Shown: positions 1 through 9,142 of the stretch, piece after piece
Layout: each line of letters begins with the position of its first letter
Position numbering within the stretch: the stretch's first letter is position 1
Origin: Candidatus Curtissbacteria bacterium RIFCSPLOWO2_02_41_11
GTDB taxonomy: Bacteria > Patescibacteriota > Microgenomatia > Curtissbacterales > GWA2-41-24
Direction of reading: 5' to 3'
Assembly: GCA_001775055.1 (NCBI GenBank)
Contig: MFBU01000020.1
Coordinates: 1-55,088, forward strand
DNA length: 55,088 bases
Program-made: the position numbers and the translations under genes
The notes under the pieces: generated by a model
Databases searched by the model: none
What the model was told of the DNA's origin: nothing
What the model saw: only the letters and a program-made list of their open reading frames with translations

Positions 1-2
1 CT

Positions 3-1448
3 GCTTCCTTCTTCTTTCTTCTTGGCCTTCTTCCTTATATTTACTTGCCCGTCAGAGCCTCTCAGAATCCCGTTCTTACTTGGGGTGATCCAGACACTGT
101 TGGGAAATTTCTCCATCATATCCTGCGTCGCGATTATGGAACATTCTCTTTTGGCGCAGGTGCCAAGCCAAACCCTTTTAATTTCGATGTCTTAAACTTT
201 TATTTCTCATCTCTCTTTTCGCATTTTGCGGCAGTCGGTAGCTTGCTAGCTTTTGTCGGCCTAATCTTCTCCTTCAAAGAAAAAAAGGGCTTTTTCTACT
301 TGCTTTTAGCCTATCTTTTCTTAGGGGCTATTTTTGTTTTCTTAAGCCGCCTGCCAATTGTCGGTAATATTGATGCCCAAGGGGCCATTGAAAGATTTTT
401 TCTTGCCTCAGAAGTTATCCTTGCTATTTGGATTGGGTTAGGACTTGCCAAAATTATTGAAAAATTGCCCAAAATATTAAAACTAACCCAAATTCCCCTA
501 GCATTTCTTTTTCTCATACCTCTTTTGTTTAACTTCCAAAAAACCAACCAAAGCCAAAATTTTATCTATGAAGACTTTGGCACAAAAACCTTTGAAATTT
601 TACCCCAAGACTCGGTCGTTTTTGTTTTTGGCGACAGGCTTTCAATGATTGCCAAATACTTGCAAATTGTCAAAACTGAAAGACCAGATCTTAAAATTAT
701 AAATATTACTTTTTTAACCGACGACTGGTACAAAACTTACATCAGAAAACACTATCCTGACTTGCCAATTCCCTATGAAAAATTCCAATATTTAAAACTA
801 TCAGAGGTTGAGGTAGGAGAAATAATTTGCCAGTCACTCCTTTCAAAATATCCTGTTTTTATCGAAAATCGAACCAAAGGTTTCGATCCAGCAAGCAATA
901 AGTATTGCATGAATGTCCTATACAAAAACTTCTGGAAACTTGAGCCAAAAGAATACCGTATTTCTGCCGAGGATTTAGTGGAAATTGACGAGTATAACAA
1001 CTTCTGGAGGCCACAAATTGAATCTTTAACTACCAAAAAGCCCTACGATTTAAGAACAAGGGCAATTCTTTTACATTCAATAGCTCAACCGTTAACGAAT
1101 TTAGGATTTAATTTGGAGAACAATTTTGGCAAAATTGATGAAGCCCACGAAATTTATCAGGATGCTTTTGCCATCTCACCTGACAATGCTGTTGCTCTAT
1201 ATCTTTCTGCCAGGAAATCCCTTAGAGAGAAAGATTTCGAAACTGCAGAGAAAATTGAAAAACAGACAATTCAAATTAATCCGACACTTGATGAACCTTA
1301 CAAGCAACTTGGCTTAATCTTCTTCAAGGTAAAAAATGACAAAAAAACCGCCCTTTCATATTTTAAGAAATACTTAAAATATGCAGATGAAAACCAAGAA
1401 AAAAACCAGATTAGAAAATTAGTTGAAAACCTTGAAAAAACCCAATGA
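3..1448 (+). CDS. DUF2723-type membrane protein with C-terminal TPR repeats (5' end outside window)
   Basis: The reading frame is open from base 3, so the true start lies left of the window. The visible part begins with a hydrophobic stretch followed by the family signature LPVRASQNP...TWGDP, which I recognise from DUF2723 proteins (GT-C-like, often annotated as putative protein O-mannosyltransferases). Four or five membrane segments follow, then an extracytoplasmic domain, and the last ~110 residues form two or three TPR-like units (AHEIYQDAFAISPDNA and similar). It overlaps the next gene by ATGA. The frameshifted gene at 10,042-12,062 is a clear paralogue with the same order of domains. The role is inferred to be transfer of a lipid-linked sugar to exported proteins; no catalytic residue is visible in the truncated part. 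Confidence 0.8.
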   Translation, partial: ASFFFLLGLLPYIYLPVRASQNPVLTWGDPDTVGKFLHHILRRDYGTFSFGAGAKPNPFNFDVLNFYFSSLFSHFAAVGSLLAFVGLIFSFKEKKGFFYLLLAYLFLGAIFVFLSRLPIVGNIDAQGAIERFFLASEVILAIWIGLGLAKIIEKLPKILKLTQIPLAFLFLIPLLFNFQKTNQSQNFIYEDFGTKTFEILPQDSVVFVFGDRLSMIAKYLQIVKTERPDLKIINITFLTDDWYKTYIRKHYPDLPIPYEKFQYLKLSEVEVGEIICQSLLSKYPVFIENRTKGFDPASNKYCMNVLYKNFWKLEPKEYRISAEDLVEIDEYNNFWRPQIESLTTKKPYDLRTRAILLHSIAQPLTNLGFNLENNFGKIDEAHEIYQDAFAISPDNAVALYLSARKSLREKDFETAEKIEKQTIQINPTLDEPYKQLGLIFFKVKNDKKTALSYFKKYLKYADENQEKNQIRKLVENLEKTQ

Positions 1449-3625
1449 AATTCATTTTAAAGTTATTGCCGATCTTCATTTTAGCAATCTTAGTAGTTAT
1501 TTTTTTCAATAAAACTCTAACCGGACAACAGATTTTTGTCACCCCCGATTTTGGAAGAAGCGATATTTTGCATTATGAGTACCCTACTAAGTTATTTTTG
1601 TCTGAATCTTTAAAAAACGGACACCTGCCTCTTTGGAATTCACTCATTACCAATGGTTATCCCCAAATAGCAACTATAAATGGTTATTTTAATCCATTAA
1701 ATCTGATTATTTTTTTTCTATTTCCTATGCCTCTGGCATTCAATCTGGGTTTTGCACTCAGCTTTTTAATAATTGGGACATTCACTTACTTATTTACAAG
1801 AAGCATGGGGTTGTCTAAAATCGCCTCCCTTTTAGGAGCAATTTCTTTTTCGTATTCGGGGATATTTGTAACCCAGATCGTGCATTTTAATGTTATCCAG
1901 ACACTAGCATTTTTCCCAATGGAACTCTATCTAACTGAAATTTACATTCAAAAGAAAAGGTCCTTTTTGGGAGTTCTTCTTGCTTTTGCGATAGGTTTTC
2001 AGACTTTGGCAGGATTTTATCAAGTTGTTCTTTATTCTCTAATAGTCCTTGTTCTATACGCTTTTACAAGAATTTTCTTAGTTGGAGAACCGCGCTTTTA
2101 CAGATGGAGACTTATTCTTGGCATTATTGCCGCAATTATAGGCGGCTTATTAATATCGGCGATTCAACTCTTACCAAGCTGGGAATTAACTCAAATGTCC
2201 AATCGTAAAGGCGGTGTAGGCATTGAGGAAATCAAGCTTTTCCCTTATCAATTTAAACATTTAATTACTTTTGTCTGGCCTTATTTACTTGGAGATCCAA
2301 GAATTGGTACTTACCCCCAATTTTCTAAGGATTGGGGAATTTTTTGGGAAAGTACGGGTTTTATAGGAATTCTACCTTTAATTTTTGCCTCTTGGGCAAT
2401 CATTTGGGGTATCGGGAAAAATAAAATAATCTTATTTTTTTCACTACTGTTAATCCTTTCACTACTTTTAATGTTAGGCAAAAACTCTCCGACTTTTTTC
2501 TTATTCAAACTGCCACCCTTGTCATTTTTTAGAGTTCCTGCCAGATGGATCATCTTTTTTACCTTTAGTCTAAGTATTTTGGGAACAATCGGCTTTGAAT
2601 TTTTTCTTCAAAATCTAAAATCTAAAATAACCAATAAATTTTTTTGGCACTTAGGTACTTTTTTAATTTTAAGTATTTCAACGGTCAATATTTTTATATT
2701 CGCTCTAAATTACCATCTTCGAGGGAATTCAGAAAAATGGCTGCAAAAACCAGAGACTGCAGGATTTCTTGAAAAGGATAAGTCTTTATACCGAATATTA
2801 AGTTTAGGAAACGAAAATGTCTGGAATGAACAGTTCTTAAATCGAGGTTGGCTAAGAGCAGAAGATAGCTACTTCGCCTTCCGTGAAGCTCTCGATCCAA
2901 ATTGGAATGTCATTTTTGGCATTAATCAGGCAAGTTCCTACTCCCCAATTAGTTTTGAAAGAGACATAATTTTAAGTAGTTTCATAGAACAAAACAGTCA
3001 TTTAACTAATAATAAATTTATTATTGATAATGCGGCCAGAAGTTTACTCGATTTGCAAAATGTTAAATACATTATTTCGCCTTTTGAGGTTTCCGCGAGA
3101 GACTTAGATAGTGTTTTTAAAACCCAAAGTCAGCCTCCATATTTTATTTATGAGAATAAAACGGTTCTGCCGAGAGTATTTATCGTCTCAAACTACGAGG
3201 TTGCCCAAACAACCAAAGATCAAATCCGCGAGATTACGTCTTCCAAATTTGGCTACAAAACAACTGCCATATTAGAAAAAAATCTTGAAAACAAATCATT
3301 TTTACAAGCCAGTTCCGAGGCACAAATTACCAAATACGAAGATCAAAATGTTGAAATCAAGGCCAAAATGAACGAGGAAGGAATTCTAGTGCTTGCTGAT
3401 GCCTATTATCCAGGCTGGAAAGCATTTGTTGATGGTAAAGAGTCAGAAATCTTACCAGCTAATATTAACCAAAGGGCACTCACTCTGCCAAAAGGAAATC
3501 ACCTAGTAAAGTTCACCTTTGCGCCAACAAGTTTTAAACTAGGAGCAATAATTAGTCTTTTAACAACAGTTATTGCCCTGGCTCTTCTCCCTGTGTTTTT
3601 CATAAAACGGGACAAAACTGATTAA
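1445..3625 (+). CDS. YfhO-family polytopic membrane protein
   Basis: The 726-residue product starts with a signal-anchor helix, then a loop with FGRSDILHYEYPTK, about a dozen membrane segments to residue ~415, a soluble extracytoplasmic domain, and a last helix near the C-terminus. The layout and the late motif ADAYYPGWKAFVDGK are typical of the YfhO family, which belongs to the GT-C superfamily and in Gram-positive bacteria is linked to glycosylation of lipoteichoic acids. The start overlaps the stop of the upstream DUF2723 gene by four bases, so the two are probably translated together. The family assignment is firm; the substrate is unknown. The two genes facing it across 3,626-3,654 converge, and I see no clear terminator in the 29-base gap. 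Confidence 0.82.
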   Translation: MKFILKLLPIFILAILVVIFFNKTLTGQQIFVTPDFGRSDILHYEYPTKLFLSESLKNGHLPLWNSLITNGYPQIATINGYFNPLNLIIFFLFPMPLAFNLGFALSFLIIGTFTYLFTRSMGLSKIASLLGAISFSYSGIFVTQIVHFNVIQTLAFFPMELYLTEIYIQKKRSFLGVLLAFAIGFQTLAGFYQVVLYSLIVLVLYAFTRIFLVGEPRFYRWRLILGIIAAIIGGLLISAIQLLPSWELTQMSNRKGGVGIEEIKLFPYQFKHLITFVWPYLLGDPRIGTYPQFSKDWGIFWESTGFIGILPLIFASWAIIWGIGKNKIILFFSLLLILSLLLMLGKNSPTFFLFKLPPLSFFRVPARWIIFFTFSLSILGTIGFEFFLQNLKSKITNKFFWHLGTFLILSISTVNIFIFALNYHLRGNSEKWLQKPETAGFLEKDKSLYRILSLGNENVWNEQFLNRGWLRAEDSYFAFREALDPNWNVIFGINQASSYSPISFERDIILSSFIEQNSHLTNNKFIIDNAARSLLDLQNVKYIISPFEVSARDLDSVFKTQSQPPYFIYENKTVLPRVFIVSNYEVAQTTKDQIREITSSKFGYKTTAILEKNLENKSFLQASSEAQITKYEDQNVEIKAKMNEEGILVLADAYYPGWKAFVDGKESEILPANINQRALTLPKGNHLVKFTFAPTSFKLGAIISLLTTVIALALLPVFFIKRDKTD

Positions 3626-3654
3626 TATATCGATCATCCTAGAAAATATGAGTC

Positions 3655-5580
3655 TTAGTCCAATTTAGATGAGTTACTAGCTTCATTAATTCTAAGTTCG
3701 AGAAGAAGTGGTCCTTGCCTTTTAAGGCTAAATCTTAGTCCCTGATCAATCAGATATTTACTCTTATTGAATTCTGAAACACTATTCACCATATCCTGTT
3801 CCCAAAGAACCACTTTATAGCCGTTACTGACCATATCTTTGAGTAATTTCACTGTGTCATCAAGATAAACATTGGCAACAAAAGGTGTAAACCAACCTTT
3901 TTGATCAAAGTGGTACCGGTAATTGAAATAACTATCATAGTTGCTCATCACAAAGATTTTTTGTTCTGATGGATAAACAGAAAAAAGGTCGGGGTTATTA
4001 TCTATAACCTTATCCAGAGGATGCGTTTCAATCAATTTCCCATGCGATAAATGCGAGTAAGCTAAAGACAATTTAGGAAAAGCAAATTTAGCAAAAACGG
4101 AAGCAGATAATAAGATGAACAAAGATGCAACTACATAGATAACACTTCTTGCGAGATTTAATTTAATAAGTTTATCAAAACACATAAATAAAATTAACAA
4201 AAAAATCCCTGAGATATTAAGAATATTATTCTCGTGGGACCTTCCGTAAAAATAAACCAGTTGTAAAAGCGCTAAAATTAATAGAAATAAACTAGTTAGT
4301 TGATATTTTATAGACTCTTCCTTTAATACAAGGTAAAGATATACGGGTAAAATAGCAATAATTACCCAAAACATAGAATGAGGTAAAATTGGTATTAAAC
4401 CATAATTAATATCCCTGTAGATTTTTCCAGCGGGAGACAACAAGGATCCGAAAAAGTAAAGCTGAAAAACAACGCTTACAATTATCGGTAAGGCTAAAAA
4501 AAACAATCCCTGAAAGTTTACTGCTTGGTTCCTGTATTTTCTAATACAAAATAGTAAAGCAATCATTAGTAAATAACCAATAAGGTACAAGAAACCAATA
4601 AAATTATCCAAAACGTAATTGAAAGCAAAGACCACTGCAGTTATTGGAGAAAAAAAGCCGAATTTATAGACAATAAAAAGTAACGGGACCCAAAGATCCA
4701 ATCTAATCGGCGTTATTTGGGCATTAAAAACCGGATCCCGCATAAGAGAAAGAAACCGCAGCGTCACCAGAGCCGTCATAAATAAAAAGACTAAAAAATT
4801 TTCTTTGATTAGTTTTGTGGCCAGTTTGTAGTAAAGAAAAAACCAAAAAATAAAAATTATTCTTAGAGTCAATTCCATTTGGATAAGTTTAAACCCCAAA
4901 TCCATCATCCACTTAAAAAGATAGGTACCAAGTAGGTTATATTGCATATAGAAAGAATCTAATTTCTCTCCTTGGATCAGCTTTAAAGCAGGCCCCAGAT
5001 AAAAACCGTAATCTCGGGGATCGGAAGGCTCAAAAACCAATATGACCAAAAAGCCAAAAACAACGCCAAGTAAAATCAAATAGATTCGTCCAAACTTTTC
5101 AAAGGCAGAAGAATGATAAAATAAATAGCTTCCATACAAAAAAAACGCCAAAAATAATACCCATAATATATTAAATCTAGGATCGGAATTTGGTCCGTAT
5201 GCTAAAAGATTTGCAGGATTGGTTCGAACGAGGATAATTGAAGTTGTCAAAAAACTTAATATCTGAACTATTTTATTTGAAAACCAAGTCAAAGTTTTGT
5301 AATTAACAACTAAAAAATAAGCAAAAACCAAATAAATAAAACTGCCGATAAACATTACCGGAAGCTCTCTGCCTTCATTTTGTGAAATCCATGGTCTTAC
5401 CCATGGGGTAAGCGAATTAATATCGATGAGTTCTTGATGATGAATTTGAGGAGAAAAAACGAGAACTAAAAAATAAAATAATAAAAATAAAAATGACAGA
5501 ATCGCTAAAATGTGAAGAAAATCCTTAAATGTTGAACTTTCCTTAAAGTCCTCACTTGGGAAAAGAAGAAATTTGATCAT
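3655..5580 (-). CDS. polytopic membrane protein, GT-C-like (unassigned)
   Basis: The 641-residue protein has a short cytoplasmic N-terminus, about 12 predicted membrane helices to residue ~500 and a ~130-residue soluble C-terminal part. A loop reading ALKLIQGEKLDSFYMQYN followed by LLGTYLFKW resembles the early luminal loop of dolichyl-P-sugar dependent GT-C enzymes, but I cannot point to a catalytic acid with confidence. It is the last gene of a five-gene minus-strand operon in which every junction is an ATGA overlap. Its partner upstream is a DPM1-like GT2, so a plausible inference is that the GT2 loads a polyprenyl phosphate and this protein uses the product. Nothing in the sequence proves this. 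Confidence 0.6.
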   Translation of the reverse strand: MIKFLLFPSEDFKESSTFKDFLHILAILSFLFLLFYFLVLVFSPQIHHQELIDINSLTPWVRPWISQNEGRELPVMFIGSFIYLVFAYFLVVNYKTLTWFSNKIVQILSFLTTSIILVRTNPANLLAYGPNSDPRFNILWVLFLAFFLYGSYLFYHSSAFEKFGRIYLILLGVVFGFLVILVFEPSDPRDYGFYLGPALKLIQGEKLDSFYMQYNLLGTYLFKWMMDLGFKLIQMELTLRIIFIFWFFLYYKLATKLIKENFLVFLFMTALVTLRFLSLMRDPVFNAQITPIRLDLWVPLLFIVYKFGFFSPITAVVFAFNYVLDNFIGFLYLIGYLLMIALLFCIRKYRNQAVNFQGLFFLALPIIVSVVFQLYFFGSLLSPAGKIYRDINYGLIPILPHSMFWVIIAILPVYLYLVLKEESIKYQLTSLFLLILALLQLVYFYGRSHENNILNISGIFLLILFMCFDKLIKLNLARSVIYVVASLFILLSASVFAKFAFPKLSLAYSHLSHGKLIETHPLDKVIDNNPDLFSVYPSEQKIFVMSNYDSYFNYRYHFDQKGWFTPFVANVYLDDTVKLLKDMVSNGYKVVLWEQDMVNSVSEFNKSKYLIDQGLRFSLKRQGPLLLELRINEASNSSKLD

Positions 5581-6299
5581 TCCTTTTTAGTCTCCAAATC
5601 TCTTTTCTCCCATTCTACCAAAGCCTTACCAAACTTAAACCTCCATATATTCAAAAAGAATTCAAAGTAGGTTTTGACGCTTCTTGTTGATTTCCCGCCC
5701 AATCTTGGTAGCGTTTTTGTTGGAATTTCTTTAATTTTAAAACCTAATTTTATTGCTTTTATTAAAAACTCAGCATCAATGAATGAGTCTTTTGATTTTA
5801 AACTTAATTTTGAAAGATGTTTATTTTGAAAAATTTTAGGTTTGGCATTAATATCAATTTTAGGGGTATTAAATAACAAAGCCATAACTTCGGTAAACAA
5901 TTTTGAAGTAAAAACCCTCCAAGCGGATTCCCTGTTTTGACGCGTAACTGTCACTAAATCCCATTTTCCGCTTTTTATCTCCTCTAATAACTTTGGGATG
6001 GTTGAAAGATTAGTCTGTCCATCTGAATCCATATAACAGACGAATTTTCCTTCGGCGAGCGTTAATCCCTTTAAAACTGCCCACCCATAACCCTTAGGTG
6101 CCTCTGCCCACAAAGTATTAGAGTAATTTTGAGAGATTTTTTTAATAACTTTTAAACTATTATCAGAAGAGCCATTTTCAACCAATATAAATTCGGGTTT
6201 TTTTGTAATTTTTTTAATCGAGTGAAAAATTTCTGAAAAAACCTGCTCAATAATTTCCGCTTCATTCTGGACTGGGAGAATAATTGAAAGTTCAGTCAC
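5577..6299 (-). CDS. family 2 glycosyltransferase, polyprenyl-phosphate sugar synthase type
   Basis: The 240-residue protein has the GT-A fold start TELSIILPVQNEAEII, the loop VENGSSDNS that binds the nucleotide, and a DSD metal-binding motif at residues 91-93. The length and the conserved KGYGWAVLKGL region fit dolichol/polyprenyl-phosphate mannose synthase-like enzymes, which move a sugar from a nucleotide carrier to a lipid phosphate on the cytoplasmic face. There is no C-terminal membrane domain, so it would be a peripheral enzyme working with the polytopic protein encoded right behind it (overlap 5,577-5,580). The donor sugar cannot be read from the sequence. Confidence 0.85.
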   Translation of the reverse strand: MTELSIILPVQNEAEIIEQVFSEIFHSIKKITKKPEFILVENGSSDNSLKVIKKISQNYSNTLWAEAPKGYGWAVLKGLTLAEGKFVCYMDSDGQTNLSTIPKLLEEIKSGKWDLVTVTRQNRESAWRVFTSKLFTEVMALLFNTPKIDINAKPKIFQNKHLSKLSLKSKDSFIDAEFLIKAIKLGFKIKEIPTKTLPRLGGKSTRSVKTYFEFFLNIWRFKFGKALVEWEKRDLETKKE

Positions 6300-7222
6300 G
6301 ATTTTTTTAAAAATTTTGCAATTCGCAAACTTAATTTTTCAGGTGTTAAACCGTAAATCTTTCTCAGATATTCCTGGCTTCCTAACTTTTTAGGAAAGTC
6401 ATCTTTTATTCCTGAAATTAAAAATTCTGGTTTTTTTGCCGGGATTTGGGCAATTATTTCCGAAACCGCAGATCCCAAACCGCCTACCACCGAATGCTCT
6501 TCAACAGTCACAATATGGGAATAATTTTTTGCAAGTTGGACAATCAATTTTTTATCAATAGGTTTAACTGTATGAAGACTAATAACAGCACCTGACAAAC
6601 CTTTTTTTTCTAAATTTTCTGCCGACTTTAAAGCATTAAAAACTATGTTGCCGCAAGCCAAAATCACAAAATTAGAACCCCTTTTTATCCAATTTCCTTG
6701 ACCGATCTTAAGTTTTGGTGTTTTATCATAAATTACAGGTTCTCCTTTTTTCCCTAGTCGCAAGTATACAGGAGATTTCAAACGGGCAGCTTCTCTTGTT
6801 GCCCATTGAGCTTCAACCGGATCTGCAGGTGCCAAAACTGTCATATTCGGCAAGCCTCTCATCAGAGCTAAATCTTGGGTGGCCAGATGAGTTGGACCGT
6901 TGTCTGCATATGATAAACCGGCACCGGATCCGACAATAATAACGGGGGCTTTATGCAGACAAACATCATTCCTAATATGTTCATAGGTTCTAAAACTTGC
7001 AAAAGAGGCAATTGAATAGGCAAAAACTATTTTACCTGATAAAGCCAAACCTGAGGCAATGCCTATCATATTGGGTTCTGCAATACCCACATTGAAAAAT
7101 TGTTTTGGAAATTTTTTGGCAAATTCTTCAAAAACAGTAAATCCTAAATCTGCAGTTAGCAAAATTATGTTTTTGTTTTTGGCAGCAAGTTTTGTCAGCT
7201 CTTGAATAAATGCGTATCTCAT
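6296..7222 (-). CDS. transketolase, C-terminal subunit
   Basis: The 308-residue protein contains the pyrimidine-binding and C-terminal domains of transketolase: FNVGIAEPNMIGIASGLAL near residue 45-65 carries the conserved Glu of the family, followed by the region HKAPVIIVGSGAGLSY and the C-terminal module starting near residue 185. Its partner with the diphosphate-binding half is encoded just upstream and overlaps by ATGA, so this is a split transketolase of the archaeal/CPR kind. It transfers two-carbon ketol units with thiamine diphosphate. Here it lies between an SDR sugar epimerase and a GT2, which suggests a role in making a dedicated surface sugar rather than, or besides, the pentose phosphate pathway. 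That role is an inference from context. Confidence 0.88.
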   Translation of the reverse strand: MRYAFIQELTKLAAKNKNIILLTADLGFTVFEEFAKKFPKQFFNVGIAEPNMIGIASGLALSGKIVFAYSIASFASFRTYEHIRNDVCLHKAPVIIVGSGAGLSYADNGPTHLATQDLALMRGLPNMTVLAPADPVEAQWATREAARLKSPVYLRLGKKGEPVIYDKTPKLKIGQGNWIKRGSNFVILACGNIVFNALKSAENLEKKGLSGAVISLHTVKPIDKKLIVQLAKNYSHIVTVEEHSVVGGLGSAVSEIIAQIPAKKPEFLISGIKDDFPKKLGSQEYLRKIYGLTPEKLSLRIAKFLKKS

Positions 7223-8037
7223 AAATTATCAAGCTCTGAAATTGCCCGCTTGTATTGTTCTTTGGTCAGATTTAAATAATGCCATTCTAATTTATTTTCC
7301 AAAAATGAGACACCTTTGCCTGCAACCGTATGAGCAATAATTACAGTCGGTTTTCCTTTTTTTAAAGGTACTGATTTTGTTGCCTGTAAAAGTTGTTTGA
7401 AATTGTGGCCATTAACTTCTCTAACTTCCCAACCAAACGCCTTCCATTTCTTGACAAATGGCTCTAGGTCAATTACATCTTTAACTTTGCCAAAAGCTTG
7501 AAATTTATTGTAATCAACAACTGCCACTAAATTATCAAGTTTTTGCTGATTCGCAAATAAAACTGCTTCCCAAACAGTCCCAATATCACATTCTCCATCA
7601 CTTAATAAAACAAATACTCTAGAATTTAAGCTATCTAACTTTGCGGCAAGAGCCATTCCGCAACCTGCTGAAAGCCCATGTCCTAAAGAACCTGTTGAAA
7701 GCTCAATACCCGCCAGATAACCATAATCTGGGTGGATTCCTAAAATTGTTCCTTCTTTGCCGTAGCTTTCTAAGTATTTCTTTGGGAAAAATCCCCGATC
7801 CGCAAGAACTGCATATAAAGCTGAAGCCGCATGTCCCTTACTTAAGATAAATCTGTCGCGTTTTAAATTCCAATGATCTTGTGGACTAATCTTTAAGACA
7901 CCCCAGTAAAGAACTACTAAAACATCAATTATTGATAAACTCGAACTGATATGGTGACGTTGACTTTTAAAAGCCATTGTCAGAATTTCTTTTCTTAATT
8001 CTTTAGCCTTTTTTTGAAAGAATGTTAGGTTCTTCAC
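7219..8037 (-). CDS. transketolase, N-terminal (TPP diphosphate-binding) subunit
   Basis: The 272-residue protein matches the first third of transketolase. It shows SKGHAASALYAVLADRG near residues 67-83, the STGSLGHGLS motif, and the TPP/metal motif as SDGECDIGTVWEA with a downstream DYNK; the first Gly of the usual GDG is Ser here. It ends where the family splits into two subunits, and the C-terminal subunit starts in the overlapping ATGA at 7,219-7,222. The upstream SDR gene also overlaps by four bases (8,034-8,037), so all are co-translated. Function as half of a heteromeric transketolase is well supported; the in vivo substrates are not. Confidence 0.88.
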   Translation of the reverse strand: MKNLTFFQKKAKELRKEILTMAFKSQRHHISSSLSIIDVLVVLYWGVLKISPQDHWNLKRDRFILSKGHAASALYAVLADRGFFPKKYLESYGKEGTILGIHPDYGYLAGIELSTGSLGHGLSAGCGMALAAKLDSLNSRVFVLLSDGECDIGTVWEAVLFANQQKLDNLVAVVDYNKFQAFGKVKDVIDLEPFVKKWKAFGWEVREVNGHNFKQLLQATKSVPLKKGKPTVIIAHTVAGKGVSFLENKLEWHYLNLTKEQYKRAISELDNL

Positions 8038-8984
8038 TTTTGATACAACTTAAAATTCTGCTCAAACCAAGAATAAGTTCTTTTTAATCCTTCCGCAAGG
8101 CTATATTTTGGCTGCCAGGAAAGCTCGGATTTTGCTTTTGAAATATTTGCAACCCAGAAACTGGTATCCCAAGGCCGTCTTTTATATAATCCGATTTTAA
8201 ACTTTAATCTATTTTTTGAACACCTTTGGACTACTCCAACTACTTCTAAGTTAGTGTGTTGTATGCCGCTACCTATATTAAATATTTCTCCGGTTAGATA
8301 TTTCTTACTCATAGCTTTAACATACGCACTAATTACATCCTGAACGCAGATAAAATCCCTGCTCACATTTCCCTTGGTTAAGTTGAGAATCCCTCCTGTC
8401 AGTGCTGCTTTTATAGCAGTAGGTATTAGCCTTGTAGCTTCTTCATAAGGCCCGTATACGGAAAAGAGCCGAAAAGTAATTACCGGTTTTTTAAACTGTC
8501 TGGCAAAAACTTGACAAATGAGCGTCGAGGTGGCCTTGCTTACACCATAGAAGCTTATTGGTTCCAAAATATCGCTCTCCTGCATGGGCTTATCTTTAAA
8601 ACCGTACTCAGAAGAACTACCTGTATTGATAAAACACTGATACGGAATATCTCGTGTTGCTTCCAACAAATTAACAGTGCCTAAAATATTAGTATTAACT
8701 ATCTCGCCAATATCAGTCTGGCTCGGGTAAGAACCATAAGCGGCTAGATGAAAAATATAATTTGGGTTGATTTTAGAACATACATTTTTAAGCTTTTTTA
8801 AATTTTGAAGATCAAGTAAATAGATATTAATATCTCTTAATATATCTCTTAGTCTCCAAAGATTTGTCTCTTTTTTCACTAAAACATGTACCTGAAAATT
8901 TCTTTTTAGAAAGTACTTAACCAGATTCGCGCCTACAAAACCCGCGCCACCAGTGATCAAAAGAGTTTTTCTGCTTGACAACAT
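8034..8984 (-). CDS. NAD-dependent sugar epimerase/dehydratase (extended SDR)
   Basis: The 316-residue protein has the Rossmann motif TGGAGFVG (residues 11-18), the NTGSSSEYG active-site Ser region near 120-128, and the catalytic YGVSK pair Tyr146/Lys150. Length and the RLFSVYGPYEEATRLIP segment fit the extended SDR family that acts on nucleotide sugars; the closest general look is that of CDP- or GDP-deoxysugar synthases and 4-epimerases. It is the first gene of the five-gene operon running to 3,655. A palindromic repeat element occupies the gap to the divergent methyltransferase gene, so the promoter must lie within or beside that element. Confidence 0.85.
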   Translation of the reverse strand: MLSSRKTLLITGGAGFVGANLVKYFLKRNFQVHVLVKKETNLWRLRDILRDINIYLLDLQNLKKLKNVCSKINPNYIFHLAAYGSYPSQTDIGEIVNTNILGTVNLLEATRDIPYQCFINTGSSSEYGFKDKPMQESDILEPISFYGVSKATSTLICQVFARQFKKPVITFRLFSVYGPYEEATRLIPTAIKAALTGGILNLTKGNVSRDFICVQDVISAYVKAMSKKYLTGEIFNIGSGIQHTNLEVVGVVQRCSKNRLKFKIGLYKRRPWDTSFWVANISKAKSELSWQPKYSLAEGLKRTYSWFEQNFKLYQK

Positions 8985-8993
8985 AACAAGGAT

Positions 8994-9102
8994 TATATAT
9001 CAGCCCTGCTGGCACGACAATGTCGTGCCGAGCTTCCTGAGATATATCAGAGGAGCAACATTGCCAAGTCAGATTTGGCAGGTTGACCTACTGATATATC
9101 AG
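8994..9102. repeat. modular palindromic repeat element, copy 1
   Basis: The 158-base gap between two divergent genes holds a compact set of inverted repeats. GGCACGAC and GTCGTGCC (9,011-9,029) form an 8-bp hairpin with a 3-base loop. A larger hairpin runs from GATATATCAG (9,041) to CTGATATATC (9,100), with an inner stem TGCCAA/TTGGCA. A second element with the same plan but changed bases lies at 36,047-36,215, and paired positions change together. It could be a mobile REP/MITE-like unit or a structured RNA. Confidence 0.65.
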
Positions 9103-9142
9103 CTTTATATCGCAACTATTAAGCTCTATAATTGGCTTTACA

